Shown: positions 52,901-61,042, counted from the stretch's first letter. The stretch is DNA of 64,000 nt from an uncultured Christensenellaceae bacterium (GCA_910587445.1 CAJULE010000002.1:33361-97360); one strand, 5' to 3'. The notes: generated by a model from the sequence alone, not told the origin. Program-made: numbers and translations.

Positions 52901-55900
52901 GAATAAAGCTCACGATAGGCGGCGGCAACGAAACCGATTACGTTTCGAGCGGCTACGCCATAAGCGCAACGCATACGAATACCAACTACGACATAACATT
53001 TACGGGAAGCTGGAGCACCAAGACCGACGGCACGTTTACCGTTCTTAAAAAGACGCTTGACGTTTCCGTCGGAGTAACGGGCGACGAGGGCGGCTCTCAC
53101 ACCGTTGTCTACGGAGACTCGCTTACCTATAACGCGACGTATTCCGGCTTTGTTCCGCAGGGAAACATAGGCGCGACGGGTAACTTGTCGGCGCTGTCCT
53201 GGCTGTTCCTCGACGGCGGTAAGATCGACGTGGAAACCGTCCGTACATCGGGAACGGGTGCGGAAAGATATACCATAGGCTCGTCCCACGTCGGAGACGC
53301 CTATAAAGTCACGCTCAAGGAAATAACCCTTCAAAACTATAAGTTCAATGTGATAGAAGGTGCGATAACCGTTGCGCCTCGTACGGTGAGCGCGGCGCCG
53401 ACGGCAAGCTCCGTGGTGTTTGCGGCAGACGCGGCGCATAAGCCGGTCGTTCAGAATGTTCCCGTAGCGTTTACCAATACTGTTCCCGGTTTTGCAAGCA
53501 ATATCTTCACATATTCCTACGACGGCACGCTTAAGGACGGCACTTCCGTTGCCGGGCTTTCGGACGTTTACAAAGCAGGCGACTATGTCGTAACGATCAA
53601 TCTCGCGGCAAATGCAAACGGATCTTACGATTATCTGTTCGCGTCGGGAAGCTCGAGCTATACGTTTACGGATTCCTACGAAATTCGAAAGCAGGTCGTT
53701 CGTCTCGAGTGGACCACGCAGACTTTCGAGTTCTCGGAGGGTAGAGCGGACGAGAATACAATTCCGAACTACGACGCGACGATCCTCGATCGTTCGGGAA
53801 TAATGCTCGGCGGCTCGGTGGACATGGAACTCGACGGCGGCATAATAATCGATTCCGAGAGAGGACTGCGCCTGCCCGTAACGAAGAGCGGCAGCTATTC
53901 CATAGTGCTTTCGCTTAAAGCGGAGTATCAAAACGACTATATTCTCGTAAACAGAGACGGCAGTCCTTCTCAGACCGTAACGCCCTCGTTCAACACTTTC
54001 GTAAGCGAGATTAACCTTACGATAAGCATGAGCGGTTGGACTTACGGAGACAGCCCCGTAGAACCCAAGCTCAAAGCTACGGAAGCGGGCGGCAAGGAGT
54101 TTGTGCTCGGCGAAAATGCGACGATCGCAATTGCATACGCGCTCTTATCCGACGAAACGGTCGCTTCTCTCGACAAAGGCGATCTCTGGAACAAATCCCT
54201 TACGCAGAACGACATAAATTCGCTTGCCGGCACGCGCACTTACGGCGTGAGTCCGGTAAATGCGGGCGCGTATATGGTAAGAGCTACGGGCTCCGTAGAG
54301 TATACCTATACGAGTGACGATACCGGAGCTACCGAGACGAAAATCATACCCGTTCAGGCGTGGTTTGCTTTCCGCATAAATAAGGATAAAATAGACGTTC
54401 CCGTGTTTGACGCGAGCGGAGCGGATAAGGTGTACGGCGGCGGTCTGCTTTCCGCAACCGTAAGCGGCTATCGCGAGGGAATAATGGGCATGACTTACGC
54501 CGAAGCATTCGAGCTCAAAGCGGACGCAGTCGGCGGAACGAGCACGCTTACCCTTCACACGGCTTCGGCAGGCAAGCACGAGCTTGTTATTACGCTCATA
54601 AACACCGTGAACTACGAGTGGCAGAGCTTTATGCCGAGCGAGCATACAAAGCTCGAGGACGGCAATATAGTCATCACATGGACGGTTTCTTCGGGCGCAA
54701 ACGTCGTTACGGGACTGAATCTCCAGACGGGAATTTTCTACGGCGATACTTACGATACGACGGGAGTAAGCGCTTTGTTTGGTGGCGTCATAACCTACAA
54801 ATACGCAGTGCGCGACACGGACTCGACCGATCCGAGCACCGTGCCCGAAGGATTGACTTGGAGCGAAGGTCTTCCCAAGTTCGTAGGTAAGTATTGGATA
54901 AGCGCAACCCCGCAGGCCGACGAAAACAATTACGTTGCCCAAACGGCATATGTCGCGTGCGAAATAGTAAAAGCCGTTCTCACCGTCAGGGCGAAAGATG
55001 CGACTATTACATACGGCGACGCGTTTACGATAGAGGGGAACTACGAACTTCTCGGCGCTCGATACGACAATGAGCTCGATCTCGACGGATTGCCGAGCGT
55101 AACCGTAGCAAATGCGAACGGCAATTACTTCGTCGGCGCGGACGTAGGAACCTACATCATAAGAATCAGCGGAATAAGCGGCGTTTCCGTCTCGGGTGCT
55201 TTCGCAAACAACTATACCGTTTCTTTCGACGGCAGCGAGCAAGCGACGCTTACCGTAAATCAAAAGCCGATCACCGTCATAATAAACAGTCAGGAAGCGA
55301 CGTACGACGGTACGGCGAATCACGTGCTCGACGAGACTATGGGCAGAAACAAGGGTTGGTACGTCTTGGACGATGCTCTTGTGACGAATGAGACGACGCA
55401 GTCGCTCGATACGCTCGGCATAACTCTCGTAAAGCCTGCGGACAGCGTAAACGTCGGAAACTATCCGATAACCTACAGTCTTACGACCGGCGGCAAAAAC
55501 GCAAACTATAATATCACCGTAACGCCGTCGGGACGGTTTATAATAAATCCGCTCACGCTTACCGTGACGGAAGCTGCGACGAGCGGAACGCTCACATACA
55601 ACAGGGGCAATACGCCCGTCGGAGATTTGTCGCTTACCGTAAAATATATGTACGACGGATCCGAATGTACGCTTACAGTAGGAAGCAATACGGGAAGTAC
55701 GTCTGTTTTGAACGAGACGTTCGTTTTGATGTATTCGGGCGTTTCGAACAGCGGCGTTGCATATACCAATTCGCCGTCGCTGCCGTTATATGCGGGCGGC
55801 AGTTATACGGTCTCTCTTATGCCCGGTACGAACAGCGGCAATATAGTGCTCATAGGTGCGTCCGCCGCGTTTGCCGTCGAGAAGTATACCGTAGACGGAA

Positions 55901-58900
55901 GCGTTCTTCAGGATTCCGATACCCTCGAAAACGTGCTTAAGGTCGCGTATACGGGAAGCGAGTATTCCGTAAGCGGCGATGTTGCAAACCGTTTGGAGAC
56001 GCTCGGTTCGGCGCTGTATCCCATGCCGGCGGGAGTGAGTAAGCTCTTTGCTGTCACGGCGAGCGATAAGGGAACTTCGGCAGGGACTTACGCATTTACG
56101 CTTACGCTCGATGCGTCGGTATTCCACAATTATAAGTGGAGAAGCGTCGAGGTCGCAAGCCGTGAATTCGCCTTCGAAATCACGCAGGCGTCAAACTCCG
56201 TGCGTTGGACGAACGAAAATCCGAGCGAGCTTTCTTGGATATACGACGGAACGCTTCACGAGGGAGGACTCGGCTTTACTGCTGATTTCGGAGCAAGCAC
56301 AAGAGTTTGGCTCGTGTCTGCGTCCGAAAACGGCAACTACGAAGAATTCGACGCGTCCCGCCATGCGCGTAAGGGAACGCACTATGTCAAGGCATATATT
56401 CCCGCTACTTCCGATTACGAGGAAGCGATAACGTCGACATTCAAAGTGTGCGATATATCCGCGCGTGAAATAAGGATAGTTTTTGCCGGAGACGACGAGT
56501 TTATAGGCGGCGTTTACGGCGACGCGACAATGACTCCGAGAGGATTCGACTTTACGGACGTCGTAAGCGGCCTTGCTCATTTCGAGGAATTGAAATCGGG
56601 CATTTCGACCGACGTCACGTATGTAGGTAGGTCGTTCGGCGGGGTGGATTGCAAAGGCGTTATGCCTACGCTTGCGGGGCGCTATAAAGTGCGCGTTTCT
56701 CTCGGCGGCGAATCGGCAAACAACTTTACGCTTGTAGGTGCAAGCGGCGGATATGTCGAAAGCGATTATATAATAGCCCGTCAGGCTGTTTACGGAGACG
56801 GAATAGTCGTAGACTCGTTCGATTTCGACGGCTTTGCTCATACTGCGGAAGATTCCGTAAAAGGCAATGAATTCTACGGCGTGAAGTATGCGCTCGAAGG
56901 AAGTGCTGCGGAAAACATAAATGCGGATAATTACGCCTTTGTGCTCGGACTTATCGATCCCGACAACTTCTATTGGTTTACGCATACGTCCGATCGTATC
57001 TCCGCCACGACCGACGCATATCGCACGTTCACATACTCCATACGCCGTGTCGACGTTGTCAATGCCGAGCTCGATAAATTGAGCTTTGTGAAAAACGGTA
57101 CGGCTGTGGAAGTGAGCGCAAGCACGCTCGAATCCGAAGCTATACTGTGGACGTATAAGGACAATATAAGCGACGTATCCGCGACGGTCAAAGTGACGGT
57201 CAGGGCAGCGGACGGAAGGGAATACGAGCTTAAAAACAGAACGTACGGCACTTTCGACGACTTCATCGAACTTCAATACCTCAGAGACGGTTATGCGGAA
57301 TGGGGACGTTTGCTTCCCGAGGACGCAGGCGCGCATAAGATAAGAGTCAATATCGAAAGAACGGTGAACATAAATGCTCCGAGCTCGACCGAAGAATACG
57401 ATTTCCGTGTGGAAAAGCTTGCTCTCGAAGCGCCGACGCTCGGCGTTACGGACACGGGCTGGACGTACACCGGCGAGAGATTGACCGCTTATATGAGCGG
57501 CAGCTTCGACAACGACATAATGAGAGTTTCCTTCTCCGACGTATCTACCGAGGGCGGTAAGTTCACGGTAGGCGCGGTAAGAGCGGGAACGCATGAAATA
57601 ACCGTCGATATACGTCCGTCGTATATTCGCAATTATATGTGGAAGGACGGAAGCTCGTCGACAGTCGTAAAGTGGAAGATAGAAAAAGCTCCTAACGGAC
57701 TCAAAAACTTTAACGATATAAGCAAGGATTACGGTCAGTCTTACGAGTCTGAAGCGAAAGCCGATTTCGGCACTGTCAAATTTGCCTACTACGATGAAAA
57801 CGGCGTGCTTCTTGCAGGTGCTCCGAGGGTGGTTGGTGATTACTTTATCGAAGCTTCGGTAGACGGCTCCGACGACTATTACGGCGTGGCGGCAAGTCGC
57901 GTCAAGCTTCGTATCGACAAGAAAGAAATAGTCATTCTTCCCGCAAGCGGAACTGTCGTGTACGGAAACGAATATGCGCATGACGCGCGCGGATTTGTCG
58001 TTGAGGACGGATCGTTCGAGTACGGAGACGGCTATTCCGTGATTTCGGGCGCGCCCGAATATTACACTGCTTACAGGGCGGGTAATGCGGCAGGCTCGGT
58101 TCAGACGATCGCGATAAGCGGAGTGGGGACGCTCGAAGCGGCTAACTATACGTTTAAGGCGAGCGAGAAGCACTCGATTCTCACCGTGACGAAACGTCCG
58201 ATCACCGTAGTTATCGGCGATCAGAGCGCAAGCTATAACGGCGAGATAGTCTTGGATCAGACTGCGTGGTCTATCCTCGAGTCGACTCCGAAATTCGGTT
58301 CGGACATAATAGCGGTCACGCTCTCGATAGACGGCGGCTTGCCCACAAGCGTAGGACGCTACCGCATAAGCGGCGAAGCGGTTGTCGGAGGAAACAATTC
58401 CAACGAAAATTACGACATCGCTTTCCGTGACGGAACTTACGTCGTGAACGCTCTCATAATTACGATCGGCGGCATAGACGTGCCGAGCGGTCTCGTGTTC
58501 GGTGAAACGGCAGGCAAAAAAGCCACGTTCACAGTGGACGGAGTGGAGGGCAGTCTCGAAAGCGGCGACTTTGTGGGGCGCGTGGAAATCCTCGTAGTCT
58601 ACTATGACGATACGACGGGCATTACGTATAGTTCCATGCCCGTGAGCGCAGGTACATACAGGGCTATGATAGAGCTCGCGCCCGCAAGCGAAGGAAACAA
58701 CAACCAGAATTATCGCCTCGGCGGTACGCTGTCCAAGGTGTTCACGATCGCCCGCCGAGCTATCGACGAGTCCGCGATAGAAAGCAATGCGAAAGCCGCG
58801 GGACTTCTCGACTCGGTATACAGCGGCTCTCTTCGTGCTCCGAGCGGCGACGCGCTTGCAAGGATAGAGGGCTTTGCTCCCATAGAAGGAATGTACACGG

Positions 58901-59970
58901 CTTCTTGCGCAGGCGGCATAAACGTGGGCGAGTATTCTCTCGTGCTGACCTTCACAAGCGATTTCGTGCGCAACTATAAATGGATGCACAGCGACGGATC
59001 CGTAGCTTCTCTCACTTATACGATAGTGAAGAATACGGACAACAATGTTACAGCGTCGTTCAAGGATCCGGCGCAGACGTCGTTCGAGTACGACGGAGAA
59101 GCAATAGAAAAGCGTCTCGAGGAAGCTCTCGCAATAGGCGCGTCTTTCGGCGGAGACGATGCTGTATTCGAATATGCGTCCGTCACGGGCGGAACGCTCG
59201 GCGAATACTCGCGTACCGTACCGAGCTCGGTCGGCGACTACCGCGTGCGCGTTGTGATTGGCGATACTCAAAATTACAGCGGCGCTGTGTCTGCGGCTCT
59301 TAAGTTCGAGATCGCTCCGAGAAGGCTGAAAGCAGCGTTTGCGGCGTGCGGCGGAACATATATGTCCGTGATAGTTCCCGCTTCGGCGACGCTGTCGTTT
59401 GCGGATGAAAACTTTGACGATGCGCGGCTGCTTAAGACTGCGGAACACGTCGTGTATTACTACGGTACGTCGTACGACGGCACGTTCTCTCATGTCCTTG
59501 CAGACGAAAACGACGTGATTCCCGTAAAGGCCGGCGAATATAAGGCGGCGTTGGTGCTTCGAAACTCCAACTTCGTATTCGTCTCGTCCGACGGAACGGA
59601 GACGAGTTCTTTGGAGATCGACTTTGCGGTTGCTCGCATACGTCTCGAGATCCCTTCGCAGGAAGGCGGCAAGTACGACGTGGACGATACGAAGTACACG
59701 CTCACGCCGGCAGGCTTCGACGCCGCGCTCATGACAATATCCGGCAATTCGGCGACGAATAACGGCGATTATACGGCGACAGTTTCGCTCAAAGATAAGT
59801 ACAACTACGAGTGGGCAAACGGAACGAGCGACGACGTGCAGATGTCATGGACGCTCAAAAAAGCCGCGCCCGTCGATTTCATAGTGACCGTTTCGGTTCT
59901 CGGAACATTGACGGCGGCGGCAGGCGCGCTTCTTGTGGTAATGCTTGTTCGCCGCAAGAGGCTCGGTTAA
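40969..59970 (+). CDS. Giant secreted MBG-repeat protein, membrane-anchored
   Basis: At 6333 residues this takes 30% of the window. It has a signal peptide (LAFVGIVLALIMAAVGFTA, probable cut near AEAATVE at about 40), then dozens of MBG-type and Ig-like beta domains of 70-110 residues. Recurrent marks are a front YGD or YDG, a middle AGTY or VGTY and an end NY.i or NYKW, as in ITYGDAFTIEGNYELLG. The C-terminus has one membrane helix (about 6302-6325) and RRKRLG; there is no LPXTG sortase site. It is likely an adhesin or surface fibre. GGAGG lies 9 bases before the ATG. The absence of stops over 19 kb shows selection. The next gene, 17 bases on, may help display it. Confidence 0.9.
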   Translation: MRVWHRKSVLAFVGIVLALIMAAVGFTATSHFARVSKAEAATVENPTSISLSVNTDRVLFDGSNYWLRSNALDGIAGVEKTPYNTWLLSDGTEFAVPAMNMTYYAFISNATATSEQMLKLLTNLTLSDGTNTEVISCATEGVSVSLSGDTLTATYKELSSALIIPNMPLGETAVTLTAKYTKILEPSVDYLNDDDLLYDSAFSAHSVMSNGFVNSVKLTEEQFYLDPVHIALPTNFTTDDIKYDSSEGKYYYINKADIHPSDSSWKSGSFVIRAQYAGVSEIELSLRNGTKPTQVQTALTPFLPVDINANLKIGSGTQSVRLTNAGVLDADGFRECGLGKFKVYHYKTGQTAPTPSDGADLLSDETHTAGMTLDAYMTSAIHTVRIVFVVEKDESAGQLEQVVSYKDFDVTGIRINPAATVAATVNQTPCNWQKQTLKYSKLNGADVAEGAAAPYDGYGAEISVALPTSLNYRSLWDFLIGREIKLTVTRGSEVVGVYGYEYNGGNIQELKTENGVMFAETENGGQYFVAKNAGDYTFKFEITGPDYKWDTAVGASSDNELYYSVTVNPMKGAATLDIEKGVDDEGAENTVATFNYGSLLKINGDVGYNVKYQPIDTDLAWTFANYDGKAESWTEGIGEAEGDATETRFTYSFLYFGKSTNGKYDVPESAPSAEIPTTPGTYYAIAKVEAFGNYAEAQSEPIQFVIKRQAIAFSWKYNLSDTPNYKAAPVYNAGKHDPSDYIYIVNESSGEVLTAADWSFYTDGTFTAELADYEPITAGKHTLYLKLSDEKSDLYEWSPETVGNADDGVFAAGDNGAGKATLYFEIDKFTGNTLGVSIIGWTYGDPANRPTDSAPTYYYKIKHIYVAKDVYDTAKAAADALTGEDRGFAAKYIIANSLDYTVDAPENAGEYFVLSYITSEYGENNDDFTSYNYCEAEKSFTVAKKGVKKPSLSSADFVYNKNAQTVTLSDYDGANMTVAIKAAISGNTSISADSTLGSFTATNADIYTITVTIKADYFKNHKWDDSSMTEAQNSFSFTWTVKPYTFKTIGATVDKTKEYSAAKHSFELSDDANASDEYFDYALISASVSGNPYIDGRLDTSKNFVNTSLLSQSSDKIWTLEAMYAGKYVVTLELEDTNYIWNTNSCSYELTFDLTPVKLTSANVEWGTEFTYIYDGDEHKPAPSFKALKGADTLTANTSVTQDGSAVSKITEVGSYVMTVDGMSGSKLSGVLDGEDYDVAYGYVMPESAENVTYHGFAITSALLLAPSLTNDTVEYVGSAYEIVDYIKDYAENYIVGGVSQIRFVAYKNGTEAVGGTTPQETLSLTDVVWKSFTAEKATIGSYTVEVVLRDPDNYKWKATAADTEGTDNSPVRLTFRITPALIDFALSTSASKDEPYSVEYNGKEHLFSDIIIDYGNISSRIVVTNGAHTDVNRTGFGEAVNSYAVTVALEDKSSYNYVWSDGSSDPTQGYNIADKAYYMRVEPTALEVTWGNTEASYTGDSLSPSAEVKNHFDVAENKALTLTLEFIAGKGNEAVSGGVSAVTAAGYYTAYVANIVGDGAENYKIDFSSASLAGPKTDFTILRREVVKPTFETELGSGNSLGEYDKKSHSVVIKDYDSSLMSYAANAHDARGKTDGSIDVSSSVSEDGANKKVTVAATRAGDYFVTFTLSDTANYCYEGESAAPDAENENSVALDFKLERKAVNAPTLARSATREAGKVLVPVLYSVYGAVPSEKQYVQVGSAASTVDFDLGGGWVVSANIAYGNTTEETVGVYGITLTLSALSDGESTYDYRFVKEYVDENTMSTLGLEDILSGCDTVLTVQYRITGSVFELVFTIQDSLGNDVERWTYGDGVTGFRFHTASAVPNDYVPAQREAVYYVYDEDDGAYVAYDGERVSTGTDDISDKANFFAELPKSAGRYRAAVVYRTGDSSGNGVYEYEQRYIVDFTVEKREIEFEWQSNEDVKYDGVDGMFTATYDGNSHMGYAEVTNAQYEDKLGLQIGLVGDNLDNPKNVKLDGDGNATYYDIEIKGITGDAFANYVLPTSGLNSKLTIEKRSVTLKAADFGHVFGSRTTSDGANLNVDGADLVSVTDGNFVASDSIDLNDFAVTAKLADGANVLYNTTVGNYRTVITPRDELTDYDITYVDGIFEVGQKVIEANWNSDTFIYDGTDRFAGYNGNFVWYVDIDGNKVGLTSVDVTKDGASCLFKDAGSYTFAVTGLSDTDYRLAVAGETEYDSLTRNFDMNKRTVAIAAKDIETAYGDDVNTFPFAWEYVGGTDKFVEDGGSEIEAGSSAPSVLNFGFASTAVKTSAVGGYITYIVYGGVNFTGTIELDNFTVNVSSGIHTVTHYELKETDIVWGEKAFVYDAKDRTSETLGIATYVDRGDGATRHSLFLVAVGSDGKAAEFKNAGDYTLAVYGLQSESTANLKLPSGYDLTWQSSAKYTIAKREVEIAVADKESVYGEKIGSDKRVWNYVSAEKFCDDDDNAGDDGFVSRINIRVAMGAGTDDERTNVGVHALELCLDEDKFTAESGRAEFDNYSVAFANGKITVRPRVLNVDVQNLEHTYGDDGVFALSLVSRMVSVSTSQSADGGLTSFDTLDDVLVATSGANPDGNVRASIGNNYTVTLSLKTDSKGNNYIVKFKPMSAAGEVGAEVVLNADVLSESSANTSEIAAYYNIKAASFEGISVISYSASGTAYDGVAHAAISSVSVSYFTAAKDEDRKTATGNAADNSLVWTYALASTSLVPANSEFGAQVPEVLNAGTYYLYYRISADNHETKTDYVTVVITKKQVVLSVSANVYYGEETPELGDYTYKFDGLGKNESITYASHSGNAVAFKAVRTENGIETPLEGWTDGTVEVSTDYTAGKPVDSYAVDVGNIGFSSDNYSFVLAAREQNNIAVEKLPVIIKIGDITDRYWFNGEDGGRDLNVRAENGFALTTGVSDIKGNPITDIYAEDKTDGAHAYAKLFFIKSGAFAYDSNDNRIDMNGIDEYSIAYEIRELGDVNGNYDLSFELGKHTVTNADIIISLDRYAADYDEDEHGALVSTSGDGVLATPVDKEKPGGASKLDYKYALHKVEDGDGAIESYAPAEASDYNLDALPLIIDAGTYYVYYRITADNHEPAIGSAVAVINKTHNGWKTEYEVGNNSWNYGSYSTALNAETKPVADFKRIPGGTGQTLPKISLYGGDGYAKLIGTYSMNGENWSWLTVTEEGKSISNGRLLAAGSYKAVVKVEGNDNFFDLENEYEITVNKAELLLTPKAVKITYGDALDFSTLTYEIGSFRNDEDFSQAIRNAAPGLEAGYGNDENFTRYEAGFENGGVSNSYYIRFADGVQSALESLDVLENYAPKLGTATLTVERKQLTVHINDAENKYNFNVSSGHREDAAAIDTDLTGAEDKTAFGYYYDGENRPFAYGSAGVEVPVRIVTDAFKYDESGALTGSTSDVGAYAIYAEENKYAANYDIAYVGSFADGTKGRFEIKQAELNIKVSVWHTVDGKETEASVSAAGRDYVGTYSGYAWEFKAECVDSGFSAVTFRTVYRSGLTGNDYSSNAPKNAGTYYVRFITDNDNNYTFAGSEDDYVMKVDPLRVAVDMRLYNDAVGTDALPNSVEYKQSSYAVRLSRIPENVPAPDRDGFKNLISISYRKDNQAVPSPLNAGAYLATATVTELAFGNYVLDEGSRSFQFTIEKKKVDVVAASGDVSVQYGGNDISFALTGCSASTDPNENNGYIMTYTIEYTDNIGSDPSTFASGTFSTGRFGFVAVNAGRYAVKVKLAFTDNYEWRDVSGDTVTLLYDITKKTLYVKAANEEIEYGNSFDGSAGSSHAFLYKGLVPGHIGQHGALGNEIPGADVVGVGKEIDISKVTFAAIDSSAQSYTAASAAGETFTLIPDENAFVSNNYAIAINHSSFGSGILRVVGRRITVEIKDVERTYTGSRHDEWLDGELNASLADGNNSGKYVALVGGTLTSNEHNDTLAALGIKLTIGGGNETDYVSSGYAISATHTNTNYDITFTGSWSTKTDGTFTVLKKTLDVSVGVTGDEGGSHTVVYGDSLTYNATYSGFVPQGNIGATGNLSALSWLFLDGGKIDVETVRTSGTGAERYTIGSSHVGDAYKVTLKEITLQNYKFNVIEGAITVAPRTVSAAPTASSVVFAADAAHKPVVQNVPVAFTNTVPGFASNIFTYSYDGTLKDGTSVAGLSDVYKAGDYVVTINLAANANGSYDYLFASGSSSYTFTDSYEIRKQVVRLEWTTQTFEFSEGRADENTIPNYDATILDRSGIMLGGSVDMELDGGIIIDSERGLRLPVTKSGSYSIVLSLKAEYQNDYILVNRDGSPSQTVTPSFNTFVSEINLTISMSGWTYGDSPVEPKLKATEAGGKEFVLGENATIAIAYALLSDETVASLDKGDLWNKSLTQNDINSLAGTRTYGVSPVNAGAYMVRATGSVEYTYTSDDTGATETKIIPVQAWFAFRINKDKIDVPVFDASGADKVYGGGLLSATVSGYREGIMGMTYAEAFELKADAVGGTSTLTLHTASAGKHELVITLINTVNYEWQSFMPSEHTKLEDGNIVITWTVSSGANVVTGLNLQTGIFYGDTYDTTGVSALFGGVITYKYAVRDTDSTDPSTVPEGLTWSEGLPKFVGKYWISATPQADENNYVAQTAYVACEIVKAVLTVRAKDATITYGDAFTIEGNYELLGARYDNELDLDGLPSVTVANANGNYFVGADVGTYIIRISGISGVSVSGAFANNYTVSFDGSEQATLTVNQKPITVIINSQEATYDGTANHVLDETMGRNKGWYVLDDALVTNETTQSLDTLGITLVKPADSVNVGNYPITYSLTTGGKNANYNITVTPSGRFIINPLTLTVTEAATSGTLTYNRGNTPVGDLSLTVKYMYDGSECTLTVGSNTGSTSVLNETFVLMYSGVSNSGVAYTNSPSLPLYAGGSYTVSLMPGTNSGNIVLIGASAAFAVEKYTVDGSVLQDSDTLENVLKVAYTGSEYSVSGDVANRLETLGSALYPMPAGVSKLFAVTASDKGTSAGTYAFTLTLDASVFHNYKWRSVEVASREFAFEITQASNSVRWTNENPSELSWIYDGTLHEGGLGFTADFGASTRVWLVSASENGNYEEFDASRHARKGTHYVKAYIPATSDYEEAITSTFKVCDISAREIRIVFAGDDEFIGGVYGDATMTPRGFDFTDVVSGLAHFEELKSGISTDVTYVGRSFGGVDCKGVMPTLAGRYKVRVSLGGESANNFTLVGASGGYVESDYIIARQAVYGDGIVVDSFDFDGFAHTAEDSVKGNEFYGVKYALEGSAAENINADNYAFVLGLIDPDNFYWFTHTSDRISATTDAYRTFTYSIRRVDVVNAELDKLSFVKNGTAVEVSASTLESEAILWTYKDNISDVSATVKVTVRAADGREYELKNRTYGTFDDFIELQYLRDGYAEWGRLLPEDAGAHKIRVNIERTVNINAPSSTEEYDFRVEKLALEAPTLGVTDTGWTYTGERLTAYMSGSFDNDIMRVSFSDVSTEGGKFTVGAVRAGTHEITVDIRPSYIRNYMWKDGSSSTVVKWKIEKAPNGLKNFNDISKDYGQSYESEAKADFGTVKFAYYDENGVLLAGAPRVVGDYFIEASVDGSDDYYGVAASRVKLRIDKKEIVILPASGTVVYGNEYAHDARGFVVEDGSFEYGDGYSVISGAPEYYTAYRAGNAAGSVQTIAISGVGTLEAANYTFKASEKHSILTVTKRPITVVIGDQSASYNGEIVLDQTAWSILESTPKFGSDIIAVTLSIDGGLPTSVGRYRISGEAVVGGNNSNENYDIAFRDGTYVVNALIITIGGIDVPSGLVFGETAGKKATFTVDGVEGSLESGDFVGRVEILVVYYDDTTGITYSSMPVSAGTYRAMIELAPASEGNNNQNYRLGGTLSKVFTIARRAIDESAIESNAKAAGLLDSVYSGSLRAPSGDALARIEGFAPIEGMYTASCAGGINVGEYSLVLTFTSDFVRNYKWMHSDGSVASLTYTIVKNTDNNVTASFKDPAQTSFEYDGEAIEKRLEEALAIGASFGGDDAVFEYASVTGGTLGEYSRTVPSSVGDYRVRVVIGDTQNYSGAVSAALKFEIAPRRLKAAFAACGGTYMSVIVPASATLSFADENFDDARLLKTAEHVVYYYGTSYDGTFSHVLADENDVIPVKAGEYKAALVLRNSNFVFVSSDGTETSSLEIDFAVARIRLEIPSQEGGKYDVDDTKYTLTPAGFDAALMTISGNSATNNGDYTATVSLKDKYNYEWANGTSDDVQMSWTLKKAAPVDFIVTVSVLGTLTAAAGALLVVMLVRRKRLG

Positions 59971-59987
59971 GTGGGGAGGTGAAAGAC

Positions 59988-61025
59988 ATGAAATCCGTAA
60001 TCGATATTTTTTCGTTCACAAACGCACAGATAGGCATAACGGTCGCGATAGCCGTCGTGCTGTTGGGGCTTGTAATAGGCGACTTTGTTTTGTTGCACTT
60101 GATGAACAAAAAGAGACACAACGAGCTTACCGAGCAGGTGAACAGCCTGCGCGAGCACAGCGAGGATCTCCGCGTGCGCCTTACCGAAACTCAAAAGGTG
60201 AGCAACACGTTGCGCGTGCGTCTCTCCGAAACCGAGCAGGCAAGCGAAGATCTCCGCGTGCGCCTTACCGAAACTCAGGCTACGGCTTCTGTAAAACAGC
60301 CGAGACTGCTGATTCGCGCGAAGGAGGACGACGACGATGACGATAACGTCATGCACTACAATCGCAGTTTCCGCGCAAGATACATTCAGTCCAAGGATGA
60401 TTTGAAGGATTGGTACTCGGACATAAAAAATCTCATTCTTTCTTATGCGGACATGAAAGCCAATACTTCCTGGAAATGGGAGAGCTTTCGTATGAGGCGG
60501 CGTACGCTCGTAAAGCTTATGATACGCGGCAAGGCGCTTTGCGTCTATATGGCGCAGGAAGCGCTCGATGTCGAAAACGTCAAGGTTCGTTTGGAAGACG
60601 CCTCCGGTATGGCGTCGATGAAGGAAACGCCGATACTTGCGCGCGTTAAAAACGACAAGACTCTCCAGCGCGTGCTTGCCATTCTGAACGTCATGCTCAG
60701 GCGCTTCGGGCTGTCGAGGTCGGAACGCGAGGACGTCGATTATTACATTCCGTACAGCGGTACGCTCGCGCTCATAAAGAAAGGTCTCGTTAAGAGAGTG
60801 GTGCGCGACGCGACGAGTATGCCGAAAGGTAAAAAGTCGGTGCAACCGCAGGTTGCGGTTTCTGACAATGCGGAAAAAGACGCTCCGACAGTGAAAGAAG
60901 AATCGGATTTCGAGCCTGCGGCGCAAAAAGCGACCGAAGCTCGAAGCGCCGAGCCGTCGCACGTCGAAACGCCCGTAAAGACCGCCGCCGTAGTAAACGG
61001 CGCTCCGCACGTGAAAGAGGAATAG
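59988..61025 (+). CDS. Coiled-coil membrane protein paired with the giant protein
   Basis: A 345-residue protein with one membrane helix (about residues 15-36), three in-register copies of a LRVRLTETQ unit in a coiled coil (about 55-95), an Asp run (DDDDDD), then a domain I know only as a recurring clostridial module: RSFRARYIQSKDDLKDWYSD, YADMKANTSWKWESF, VKLMIRGKALCVYMAQ. The tail (about 275-345) is disordered. It starts 17 bases after the giant gene with GGGAGGTG, so the two are co-expressed. Its domain faces the cytosol or cell wall, depending on the N-terminus; the basic KKRHN after the helix suggests inside. It may anchor or sense the surface fibre. Confidence 0.75.
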   Translation: MKSVIDIFSFTNAQIGITVAIAVVLLGLVIGDFVLLHLMNKKRHNELTEQVNSLREHSEDLRVRLTETQKVSNTLRVRLSETEQASEDLRVRLTETQATASVKQPRLLIRAKEDDDDDDNVMHYNRSFRARYIQSKDDLKDWYSDIKNLILSYADMKANTSWKWESFRMRRRTLVKLMIRGKALCVYMAQEALDVENVKVRLEDASGMASMKETPILARVKNDKTLQRVLAILNVMLRRFGLSRSEREDVDYYIPYSGTLALIKKGLVKRVVRDATSMPKGKKSVQPQVAVSDNAEKDAPTVKEESDFEPAAQKATEARSAEPSHVETPVKTAAVVNGAPHVKEE

Positions 61026-61042
61026 AAGAATATACGTCGATA

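Noticed and set aside
43321..59493. Several minus-strand open frames of over 1000 codons inside the giant gene
   Set aside because: Their products are Arg/Tyr/Val-rich with no domains or start signals; the plus-strand frame has signal peptide, repeats and anchor. They follow from biased codon use over a repetitive gene.
59700..59970. Sortase LPXTG motif at the end of the giant protein
   Set aside because: I looked through the last ~100 residues; there is a membrane helix and basic end but no LPXTG-like motif.
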